DNA of 11,667 nucleotides. Source: CAYYNP01 sp964472545. GTDB taxonomy: Bacteria > Planctomycetota > Planctomycetia > Pirellulales > Thermoguttaceae. The stretch covers positions 1-11,667 of the forward strand of contig CAYYNP010000307.1 of NCBI GenBank assembly GCA_964472545.1, read 5' to 3'. The position numbers and the translations under genes are program-made. This document shows positions 5,939 to 11,667 of this stretch, piece after piece (the first letter of the stretch is position 1; each line of letters begins with the position of its first letter). Below the pieces are notes generated by a model that was not told the origin of the DNA, did not search any database, and was given only the letters and a program-made list of their open reading frames with translations.

Positions 5939-7510
5939 TCAGTCTGCCGACTCGGATGCCGCCGTATGTGACAATGGCCCAGAGTCGAAGCGGACCACTA
6001 CGGTGTGGAGTAGCCCTTGGCGTTCGATCAGCAACTCGCGTGACTTGCCGGCCAACTGGGCAAACTCACGACGGTCGGCGAAGTCCCGCCCATCGACTCG
6101 ATAGACTCGATCGCCGACCTGCAAACCGGCCCGTGCTGCCGGCGTGTCGGGCACCACGTGATCGACCACGACGGTACCCGGCTCGGCGTCGTCGGCGCGC
6201 CAGGCGAAGCCCAGCGGCAGCGGATCGCCGTCGAGATTCACGGTAAGCTCGAGCGGTTCGCGGCGGTTGCGCCGTTGGACCACCACCGCCGCCGGTTTTA
6301 CCGCGCTCATCACCGCGGCGGTCAATTCCGTGCCGCTGTGGATGTCGTGGCCGGCAAAGCTCAGGACTCGATCGCCCGCTCGGATTCCCGCCCGGGCAGC
6401 CGCCGAGTTGGCGTTGACCCGAGTCAGCCAGAGGCCGTCGGCGGCCGGCTGCTGCTCGGACCAACTCACGCCCAATCGCACGTACGCCTTCTGCCGCCGG
6501 GCGTCGGCCAAGCGGCGTGTGTTGTCCGATTCGCGCCGCGCCGCCGGGCGGAAGGGTAGCTTAGGCCCCGCATCGGCCAACTCGACGACGATGCCCAACA
6601 GCAACCACGTTACCCGCCGCATGCCTTGCGGATCGACCAACTCGGCGTCGTCGCGCGGGGTGTGGTAGTCGGCGTGCTGGCCGGTATGCAGCATGAGAAA
6701 AGGGACGCCACGGGCGAAGAACGGGTAGTGATCGGCGGCCGGGTGAATCGTCCACGGAAAGTCGACCCGCAAGCCGATCTCCTCGTTCTGCCGGCAGACG
6801 AGCCGCCGCCAGCCGTACGCGCTGCGCGAGCCGACCACCGTCAACCGATCGTCTCGCAAGCGGCCGATCATGTCGACGTTGACGATTGCCACCACCTGCT
6901 CTAGCGGCAGCGTGGGATGGGCCACCCAGTGTTTCGCCCCCAACAGGCCCTTCTCTTCGGCGTCGAAGAAGGCGAACAGGACCGAACGGGCGGGGGGCTG
7001 GGGAAGGGTCGTCAGGGCCTCGGCCAGCTCGAGCAGGCCGGCCGTGCCGCTGGCGTTGTCGTCGGCCCCGTTGTGCACTCGGCCGATCGGACCGCGGCTG
7101 CCGCCGGTGTGGCCGAAGCCCAGGTGGTCGTAGTGGGCCGAGACAACGACGACCTGGCCGGCCAGATTCGGATCGCTGCCGGGCAGCAAGGCCAGCACGT
7201 TGCGGAAGTTGTGCGAGAAGGGCTGAAAGAACGTGCCGTCTTCGGCCCCGCCGCGCAGGTGGAACTCGGCCAGACGTTCCGCCAGGTAGTCGCCGGCTGC
7301 CCGGCCGCCTTGGCGACCCGCCTCGCGGCCCCGGAGCTTGTCGTCGGCCAGGTAATCCACGTGTTGTTGGAGTTGCTCGGCGGAGATCGATTCCAGTGCG
7401 GCCCGATACGACGAGGTTCTTTCTCGGGCGTCGCAGGCGGCGGCCGTCAACAGGCAGCCCAGCAACGCGGCGGCCCGCAACGGCAGGAGGGGTCGGAATG
7501 AGGCGTGCAT
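5939..7510 (-). CDS. Secreted M28 family zinc peptidase with two PDZ domains
   Basis: The protein has 523 residues. The N-terminus is a signal sequence (RPLLPLRAAALLGCLLTAAAC, about 6-26); C26 may be a lipid anchor, though AAAC is a weak lipobox. The M28 aminopeptidase domain runs from about 40 to 315 with the full di-zinc site: H126 (SAHYDHLG), D151 (GADDNASG), catalytic E185 and ligand E186 (FFDAEEKGLLG), D213 (NVDMIG) and H283 (YHTPRDD). Two PDZ domains follow, at about 343-425 (core SAAARAGIRAGDRVLSF) and 430-507 (core TPAARAGLQVGDRVYRVDG); these usually bind C-terminal peptides. It probably trims peptides in the periplasm or at the cell surface. I start at the ATG at 7510 because it opens the signal peptide; the upstream open frame lacks a coding pattern. 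nikR lies downstream on the same strand, 161 bp away behind a repeat element. Confidence 0.92.
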   Translation of the reverse strand: MHASFRPLLPLRAAALLGCLLTAAACDARERTSSYRAALESISAEQLQQHVDYLADDKLRGREAGRQGGRAAGDYLAERLAEFHLRGGAEDGTFFQPFSHNFRNVLALLPGSDPNLAGQVVVVSAHYDHLGFGHTGGSRGPIGRVHNGADDNASGTAGLLELAEALTTLPQPPARSVLFAFFDAEEKGLLGAKHWVAHPTLPLEQVVAIVNVDMIGRLRDDRLTVVGSRSAYGWRRLVCRQNEEIGLRVDFPWTIHPAADHYPFFARGVPFLMLHTGQHADYHTPRDDAELVDPQGMRRVTWLLLGIVVELADAGPKLPFRPAARRESDNTRRLADARRQKAYVRLGVSWSEQQPAADGLWLTRVNANSAAARAGIRAGDRVLSFAGHDIHSGTELTAAVMSAVKPAAVVVQRRNRREPLELTVNLDGDPLPLGFAWRADDAEPGTVVVDHVVPDTPAARAGLQVGDRVYRVDGRDFADRREFAQLAGKSRELLIERQGLLHTVVVRFDSGPLSHTAASESAD

Positions 7511-7633
7511 AGGGCGTCTCGATCTCGTCGCGCATCGATGTCGTGGATCAATAGGGCTCGCGCAGCGGCGCCCGTTCATACACAACATAGCCCGCCGTTT
7601 CCGGGCTCGTCCGGCGTTGGCACAACCGGAATA

Positions 7634-7676
7634 GCCGTCATTGCCGGTTTCTGTTTGACGTAGCGGCAAAGACGGC
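7634..7676. promoter_or_regulatory. Operator-like inverted repeat in the divergent promoter region
   Basis: GCCGTCATTGCCG (7634-7646) and CGGCAAAGACGGC (7664-7676) are reverse complements at 12 of 13 positions, around a 17-nt centre. The -35 box of the receiver gene (7655-7660) sits in that centre and the right arm fills the spacer before its -10 box. A dimeric regulator bound here would control the receiver gene directly and possibly the divergent peptidase gene. As DNA or RNA it could also form a hairpin. The regulator cannot be named. Confidence 0.5.
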
Positions 7677-7683
7677 CTAGTGT
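7655..7683 (+). promoter_or_regulatory. Sigma70-type promoter for the receiver gene
   Basis: TTGACG (7655-7660, 5/6 match) is followed after 17 bp by TAGTGT (7678-7683, which keeps T1, A2 and T6). Transcription would start near 7690 and give a leader of about 75 nt to the ATG at 7764. This argues against the in-frame GTG at 7680, which overlaps the -10 box. Confidence 0.5.
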
Positions 7684-7763
7684 TGTTTGCCTCTTTAGGC
7701 GACCCTTGCCCACCGACACGCCTTGGCCCGACAGCCAACGCCCGCCTCGAACCGACCCCTTCG

Positions 7764-8210
7764 ATGTTTGCCGAAGTTATCGAGAGAACGAAACCCCAGC
7801 GTGTTACCGATCGGCAACGGCTGAGCATTCTGATCGTCGACGACGACGAGGTGCTGGCCGACGTGCTTTCGCGACGGCTGCAACAGCAGGGATTCGCCAC
7901 GGCCACCGCCTTCTCGGGCGGGTCGGGCTTGGCGCAAGCGCGAGCCGACCGCCCCGATCTGATTGTGCTCGATCTGCGTCTGCCCGACGCCGACGGATTC
8001 GACGTTTGCGAGAAGCTGGCCGACGCGCCGGAGACCTGCGACATTCCCGTGATCATTCTCAGCGGAATGGAACAGCCGGACATCCTTCGCCGCTGTCGTG
8101 CAGCCGGCTGCCAGTACTTCCTCCGCAAGCCCTACGACCCGAACGCGTTGCTGATCCTCATTCGCCAGGCCATCCAAGAGGCTGGCGATTGGGAGCCCCC
8201 TCAAGAGTAG
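7764..8210 (+). CDS. Stand-alone response regulator receiver protein
   Basis: The 148-residue protein is a single CheY-like receiver domain with short tails and no output domain. The acidic pocket is D26/D27 (ILIVDDDE), the phosphate-accepting aspartate is D70 (LIVLDLRLPDADG), the switch residue is S100 (VIILSG) and the conserved lysine is K122 (FLRKPYD). It would receive phosphate from a histidine kinase and act through protein contacts. No kinase is adjacent, so the partner is unknown. No clear Shine-Dalgarno precedes the ATG at 7764; I chose it because the in-frame GTG at 7680 overlaps the predicted -10 box and residues before 7764 do not look coding. It is divergent from the M28 peptidase, with an inverted repeat between them. 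Confidence 0.88.
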   Translation: MFAEVIERTKPQRVTDRQRLSILIVDDDEVLADVLSRRLQQQGFATATAFSGGSGLAQARADRPDLIVLDLRLPDADGFDVCEKLADAPETCDIPVIILSGMEQPDILRRCRAAGCQYFLRKPYDPNALLILIRQAIQEAGDWEPPQE

Positions 8211-8419
8211 GGCGACGGGCAACCGCCATAGCCGAATCCGCGGAGACCTTGTGCTCTTCCGGTGCGGAACCGCTCGATTCCCTGCGAATCCAGCGATGGC
8301 CTTCTCCAGATCTGCCCGCCATTCCTTGACGCCGTCGGCGCATCTCCATGCCTTGGCGGCATTTCCGATCCGGTTTTAAGAAATATCCGGAAAATGAGGA
8401 TTCTGTGGGTGTCGGATAG
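8211..8419. other. Intergenic region after the receiver gene
   Basis: No gene is supported here. A small hairpin ATGCC-TTGGC-GGCAT lies at 8348-8362, without a T-run. From about 8363 the base composition turns AT-rich, which marks the approach to the promoter at 8420. TTTCCG (8362-8367) and CGGAAA (8388-8393) form a weak inverted repeat upstream of that promoter. Confidence 0.5.
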
Positions 8420-8447
8420 TTGACAAAAGCGTCTGCTCAATTAGAAT
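8420..8447 (+). promoter_or_regulatory. Strong sigma70-type promoter with no ORF directly downstream
   Basis: TTGACA (8420-8425, 6/6) and TAGAAT (8442-8447, 5/6) are 16 bp apart, in an AT-rich patch within GC-rich DNA. It is the best promoter match I found in the window. Transcription would start near 8454. The next supported start codon on this strand is almost 400 nt away (8852). Confidence 0.7.
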
Positions 8448-8453
8448 AGACCG

Positions 8454-8745
8454 AATATGGGGGATTTAGTGGTTGTAGCGGGTGACGCTGGAAGTAACTC
8501 CGTCGGCGGCCTGCTGCTACGGTATTTGTTGATGCTAATTGGGCGAAACGCCTAGCGAGGCAGCGGTGAGTTCCCAACAGTCCTGCTCAGCACTCGATTC
8601 CCCGAGTGCAAACCGCCCTGCCGTGGGGTTGTCCACGGTGGCTGGCGCTCGTGATCCTACGAGCGCACTCATCTGCCCTTGCTCTGGCGATTTCTCCCTT
8701 GCTGTTATCCGTTTCGGCGGCACTGCGCCGTCTTGATTGTTTTCG
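8454..8745 (+). ncRNA. Candidate structured RNA or long leader, unknown family
   Basis: Between a strong promoter and a T-rich hairpin there is no convincing open reading frame, but there is dense local pairing. Perfect hairpins are 8590-8609 (7-bp stem, loop ATTCCC), 8621-8638 (6-bp stem CCGTGG/CCACGG, loop GGTTGT), 8645-8666 (8-bp stem GCGCTCGT/ACGAGCGC, loop GATCCT) and 8715-8730 (5-bp stem, loop GCACTG); all four loops are 6 nt. Upstream, GGCG-AAA-CGCC (8542-8552) and GCCT-AGCG-AGGC (8550-8561) overlap and exclude each other, as in a switch. GGCAG (8559-8563) could also pair with CTGCC (8618-8622). I do not recognise 6S RNA, tmRNA, RNase P RNA, SRP RNA or a known riboswitch. It could instead be the 5' leader of the SdrD B-like gene at 8852. 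Ends are inferred. Confidence 0.4.
8715..8745 (+). terminator. Possible intrinsic terminator of the RNA unit
   Basis: The stem CGGCG/CGCCG (8715-8719 and 8726-8730) with a 6-nt loop is followed by TCTTGATTGTTTTCG. The stem is short and the T-run is interrupted, so termination may be partial, which would leave room for read-through into the gene at 8852. Confidence 0.4.
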
Positions 8746-8838
8746 TATTAGTACGCGGTTGGAATTATCGGCCCCGCAGCTCACGCTTGCGGGCCACGGA
8801 TCCACGCCACGGAGGCAGCGTTAACAAGTTGTAAGACT

Positions 8839-8844
8839 GGAGGG
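8839..8844 (+). promoter_or_regulatory. Ribosome binding site choosing the ATG at 8852
   Basis: GGAGGG lies 7 bases before the ATG at 8852 but only 1 base before the in-frame ATG at 8846. The spacing decides for 8852. Just upstream, at about 8775-8795, is a small hairpin (CCCGCA/TGCGGG). Confidence 0.75.
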
Positions 8845-8851
8845 AATGACC

Positions 8852-9538
8852 ATGTCTCGGGTGCAAATCCGTGCGCCGAGAGCGCGAGTCTGTGCGCTTC
8901 TGCGGCGACTGTTTCTGGTGGGAGGTGTCTGTGCGGTTCTTCTAGCAGGCACCGTTCCCCTGCCGGCGGCAATCCTTTCAGGCTTTGTCTACGTTGACGA
9001 AGACATGAACGGAATCCGGGATGCCGAACTGGAATGGGTCATCCCGAACGTGGAGATCCGTCTGGCCGACGCGGCCGAACCGACGATCCCGATCGCTACG
9101 ACCACCACGGATGAGAAGGGCTTCTTCGCCTTCAACGAACTTCAGGCGGCGACCTACGCGATCAGCCAAGCCACGGTCTTCACCGAATACGTCAACATGA
9201 ACATCACCGTCGGCGAACTGTTCGACTCGCACAGCGGCGCCCCGGTGAACGCCCCGGCGGGCGAAGTGGTCAACTACGACCCGGACAACGACGTGCTGCC
9301 GCAGATCACCCAGATCGAGGTGCCCAACGTCCAGGTCAAGGGCGTTGAATACAACTTCGGGCAGATCTGGCTGGGCAAATTCCTCTACCTTGCGCGAGGC
9401 CAGGATCCCGGCGATCCGCCGCACGCGGTGCCGCCGCCGGACCCGATTCCCGAGCCGGGTACGCCGATCCTCCTGATCGTCGGCAGCCTGGCGGTCGGCA
9501 CGCTCAGATGGCGGCGAAGACGACGTTTGCGCACGTAG
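8852..9538 (+). CDS. Small secreted SdrD B-like protein with PEP-CTERM sorting signal
   Basis: The protein has 228 residues. An N-terminal signal sequence (basic residues, then hydrophobic about 20-42) directs it to Sec. One SdrD B-like fold follows (about 43-105): GFVYVDEDMNGIRDAEL at 44-60 holds a DxDxNGxxD calcium-loop pattern, and TTTDEKGFFAFNEL at 84-97 is the typical second half. The middle (about 106-180) is not recognised. The C-terminus is a PEP-CTERM signal: P200-E201-P202, a membrane segment at about 204-219 and an Arg-rich end (RWRRRRRLRT). Such proteins are known to be processed by exosortase and delivered to the cell surface or exopolysaccharide matrix. One SdrD B unit is unusual, since the fold often occurs in series in large adhesins. 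The gene may be controlled by the structured region 8454-8745. Confidence 0.85.
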   Translation: MSRVQIRAPRARVCALLRRLFLVGGVCAVLLAGTVPLPAAILSGFVYVDEDMNGIRDAELEWVIPNVEIRLADAAEPTIPIATTTTDEKGFFAFNELQAATYAISQATVFTEYVNMNITVGELFDSHSGAPVNAPAGEVVNYDPDNDVLPQITQIEVPNVQVKGVEYNFGQIWLGKFLYLARGQDPGDPPHAVPPPDPIPEPGTPILLIVGSLAVGTLRWRRRRRLRT

Positions 9539-9847
9539 GTGGGGCGGTGAGTGCGGGGCCAGATAGTCGCTTCTGCCAGCCAGGGCAACAAGCCACGGAG
9601 AACACGAGGATCTCGAAAAGGGGATGATGGGGGAGAAGTTCTGAAGCCGTCTTGCATCCCTTGGTGCAAGGCTTGGCCCGTCGTTCTGACCGGCCGTAGC
9701 CGAATTCGCCAGAATTTGGCCGTCCTTCCGGTGCTGGCCAATGTCTGGCGATGTCTTCCGGTGCTCTCCAAAGTCTGGCGACTTCGGCTACAGGGCGCTT
9801 TGTCCGTAGCGTCGTCGGGTGGTGAGCAATGCGGGCTGGCAAAGCGC
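9539..9847. other. Gap between convergent genes with hairpin and repeats
   Basis: No gene is supported in this 309-bp gap. CTTGCA (9651-9656) and TGCAAG (9665-9670) form a 6-bp hairpin with an 8-nt loop. The second half is taken up by the inverted and tandem repeat at 9696-9791. No T-run marks the end of either convergent gene. Confidence 0.55.
9696..9791. repeat. Inverted repeat enclosing a 30-bp tandem duplication
   Basis: The ends 9696-9719 (starts GTAGCCGAATTCGCCAGA) and 9768-9791 (ends TCTGGCGACTTCGGCTAC) are reverse complements at 22 of 24 positions. Inside lies a tandem repeat with 30-bp period: 9723-9751 and 9753-9781 match at 24 of 29 positions around TTCCGGTGCT and GTCTGGCGA. No ORF with family features is present. 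It looks like another short, non-autonomous palindromic element, unrelated to those at 3951 and 5815. Confidence 0.75.
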
Positions 9848-10672
9848 CTACTTTGCCGCCGGAATGTCGCGATACGTGAACGCCGCCACGGCGACCAGAT
9901 AGGCGGCCAATCCGACGCCGATCAACGGCAGGTTGTACCACAAGCCCCATCTGTCGATCGCTTCGGGCTCGAGCACCAGCTTCTGCGGCTGATAGGCGCA
10001 GAGAAAGGAGGAGTACTTCAACCACCACCCACCGTCCCACATCCGCCAGACGATCTTGATAAACAGCGAGACGACGTAGACCCCGCCGGCAAGGATAATC
10101 GTTCGCCAGCGGGTACTGTTGACCGATGAGACCAGCGCAGTGACGCCGGTGAAGCAGAAGATCATGCAGGCGAGGTTCACCGCACCCGGCAACAGCGGCC
10201 AGACCGACGCCTCCTCGGGCATGGCCACCGTGGTGAGCCCCAGAGCGATACCCACCAGCAATGAACCGGCCAGCACGGCCCCGCCCGCGGCCGCCACGAC
10301 GCCGGGCGCCAGGATCACGGTCGCCCGGCGGATAGGCAGCGAGAGCACCAGATCCATCGTGCCGCGTCCAATCTCGCCGCTGACCGATGCGCTTCCCCGT
10401 CCCAAGGCCCAACCGACCGACACCAACAGCGTGACCAGGTGCATCAACGCCACGCTGAGTTGGCCGTTGACGGTGGCCAGTGCCGATGGCTCGACCCCCA
10501 TCAGAGGCATCAATCCGCGCGGGACGAACTTCAGCAGACCGGCCCAGTTTTGCAGCCCCAGCAGACTCATCAACCACACGAAGGCCCAGCCGAAGAGCAC
10601 CAGGATCAGGCTGCAAATGGCCAATTGCAGCCAGGCTTCCGCGACGGCCTTCTTCCAGATGGCTCGGTTCAT
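9848..10672 (-). CDS. ABC-2 type transporter permease subunit
   Basis: The 274-residue protein is a membrane subunit of an ABC exporter. About six membrane segments can be seen: roughly 15-38, 72-92, 117-147, 160-183, 191-209 and 245-266. The loop after the second segment, SGEIGRGTMDLVLSLPIRR at 98-116, is the hallmark of the ABC-2 permease family (cytoplasmic coupling region). The C-terminus ends FTYRDIPAAK. It starts at ATG 10672; an in-frame TTG lies one codon earlier. The start is 6 nt after the stop of the upstream gene, without a clear Shine-Dalgarno, which suggests translational coupling. The ATPase partner is not in the window and would lie beyond the right edge or elsewhere. The substrate is unknown. 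Confidence 0.88.
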   Translation of the reverse strand: MNRAIWKKAVAEAWLQLAICSLILVLFGWAFVWLMSLLGLQNWAGLLKFVPRGLMPLMGVEPSALATVNGQLSVALMHLVTLLVSVGWALGRGSASVSGEIGRGTMDLVLSLPIRRATVILAPGVVAAAGGAVLAGSLLVGIALGLTTVAMPEEASVWPLLPGAVNLACMIFCFTGVTALVSSVNSTRWRTIILAGGVYVVSLFIKIVWRMWDGGWWLKYSSFLCAYQPQKLVLEPEAIDRWGLWYNLPLIGVGLAAYLVAVAAFTYRDIPAAK

Positions 10673-10678
10673 CAATGC

Positions 10679-11667
10679 CTACGGTGCTGAACAGGCCGCG
10701 ATCGCCGCGGCGAGGTTCTCGAGGTAATACAGATCGCCGCGGAAGCGGGTCGCGTCGACGTAACGCAGGAAAGCTTCGCCACGCTTGTCGAGCACCCAAT
10801 GCTGGGCCAGCACGTTGCCGGCCTTGTACTGCAACGGGCAAAGCCGCTGCTCGCTGGCCGACTGCTTCGGCGCTTCGCTGAGATACCACAGCGGCATCGA
10901 GCGGTCGAGGTGATCGAGGTAGATGCGGCACTCCGCCCGGGCGTGGGCACCCAGCAACCGGCCGACCGGTTCGACCAGATCGACAAACGGCGGCAGCTCC
11001 TGGTCTTGGAACACGACCGGTTTGAGGTTGCCGCGAAGCACGATCGCCGAGGTGCGATCGACGTGGACCAGAGTGCGCCAGTCGGCGTCGGCCGGGCCGC
11101 GGATGAGGCCCCGGCGGTGCATCTCGGCCGTGTAGCGGGCCTGGCCGACTCGGGCGGCGGCCAGCTTGGTGAACAGGTATCGCCCGGCCAATTCCCCGTC
11201 TCTCCATTCGAGTTTCCGCGCCAGCCGGGCCGTACCAATCGCTCCCGCCAGCCAGCCGTTGGCGGCCGCCTGGCCGTTGCGCTCGTAGTAGGCCGCCCCG
11301 GTGAGAAACTCGATCTGATCGGAATGAGGCCGCACCGGTCCGCTGAGAGCCCAGTCCTGAGTCCGGACCAGTTCTACGACGGACTGCATGACGTGCTGCT
11401 TCAGCGCCTCGGCGTCCGGCTGCCGTCCGGTAAGCCGATAGTAGGCGTCGACGCCGTAGAGATCGCCGAAGCGGTGGGCCTTGCGAAGCTTGGTTTCGCG
11501 GGCGAACGCGGGGGTCATTTCGCGGCCCATCTCGCCCCGGGGCACCTCGTAGGGCGCCCGGTTCGCGCCGCGCCGATATGCCGCCGTGTCGATTTGAAAC
11601 GCTGGGTTCAGTTGCCATTCCTCGTTCAAATACTCGCGCGCCCGCCGTTGCAGTTCTGGTGACAGAT
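10679..11667 (-). CDS. Unknown protein, partial (N-terminus outside window)
   Basis: The frame is open from the right edge to a TAG at 10679-10681, giving 328 residues of the C-terminal part. A TTG codon at 11629 could be a start, but the reading frame continues smoothly beyond it (PELQRRAREYLNEEW), so the gene almost certainly begins outside the window. I recognise no domain. The sequence is soluble in character, rich in Arg, Ala and Leu, and probably mostly helical in its first half; no membrane segment is visible. It lies just upstream of the ABC-2 permease gene with a 6-nt gap, so the two are very probably co-transcribed, and a role linked to that transporter is an inference from position only. 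Confidence 0.75.
   Translation of the reverse strand, partial: LSPELQRRAREYLNEEWQLNPAFQIDTAAYRRGANRAPYEVPRGEMGREMTPAFARETKLRKAHRFGDLYGVDAYYRLTGRQPDAEALKQHVMQSVVELVRTQDWALSGPVRPHSDQIEFLTGAAYYERNGQAAANGWLAGAIGTARLARKLEWRDGELAGRYLFTKLAAARVGQARYTAEMHRRGLIRGPADADWRTLVHVDRTSAIVLRGNLKPVVFQDQELPPFVDLVEPVGRLLGAHARAECRIYLDHLDRSMPLWYLSEAPKQSASEQRLCPLQYKAGNVLAQHWVLDKRGEAFLRYVDATRFRGDLYYLENLAAAIAACSAP

Noticed and set aside
7680..7763. Upstream GTG start for the receiver protein
   Set aside because: The GTG overlaps the predicted -10 box and the added residues do not resemble a receiver N-terminus.
8201..8440. 79-codon minus-strand open frame in the gap after the receiver gene
   Set aside because: It overlaps the end of the receiver gene and the strong promoter at 8420, has no recognisable domain and no ribosome binding site that stands out.
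8454..8745. 6S RNA, tmRNA, RNase P RNA, SRP RNA or a known riboswitch
   Set aside because: None of the conserved sequence blocks I know for these families could be found; the region is therefore left as an unassigned candidate.
9504..11618. 704-codon minus-strand open frame
   Set aside because: It overlaps the ABC-2 permease and its upstream partner in another frame, is full of Arg/Gly/Pro, lacks domain motifs and crosses the repeat at 9696-9791.

Overview
The window looks like a piece of chromosome from a GC-rich planctomycete, most likely Pirellulales-like. This is inferred from the mix of features: a Tat-exported sugar isomerase/epimerase-like TIM barrel, an M28 peptidase with tandem PDZ domains, a small SdrD B-like protein with a PEP-CTERM tail, and many intergenic palindromic repeats. 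No phage, plasmid, CRISPR, tRNA or rRNA genes were seen.

Layout, left to right. A sigma70-like promoter (167-195) precedes xylA, a complete xylose isomerase (278-1591, +). A repeat-rich gap (tandem 7-mers plus two palindromes) leads to recG (1837-3930, +), which may be read from a leaderless mRNA. A long inverted-repeat element (3951-4068) separates recG from a Tat-signal sugar isomerase/epimerase family protein (4183-5283, +). That gene converges on an orphan nikR (5349-5777, -). Upstream of nikR lies a second copy of the same inverted-repeat element (5815-5890), then an M28 peptidase with two PDZ domains (5939-7510, -). Divergent from the peptidase is a stand-alone receiver protein (7764-8210, +). 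The shared 253-bp region holds a near-perfect 13-bp inverted repeat around the -35 box of the receiver gene.

From 8211 to 8851 there is no convincing gene. This gap holds the best promoter of the window (8420-8447, TTGACA-16-TAGAAT), a row of perfect hairpins with 6-nt loops and a T-rich hairpin. It is either an unrecognised small RNA of about 290 nt or a long structured leader for the next gene, a secreted SdrD B/PEP-CTERM protein (8852-9538, +). After another repeat-bearing gap, two minus-strand genes form an operon: a protein of unknown function that runs off the right edge (10679-11667) and an ABC-2 type permease (9848-10672).

The genes do not form one pathway: sugar metabolism (xylA and perhaps the TIM-barrel protein), DNA repair (recG), metal sensing (nikR), proteolysis, signalling, cell surface and transport sit side by side. 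The most interesting material is non-coding: the promoter-hairpin-terminator unit at 8420-8745, the repeated 33-bp-arm element, and the operator-like repeat at 7634-7676. No clearly new multi-gene system is visible.
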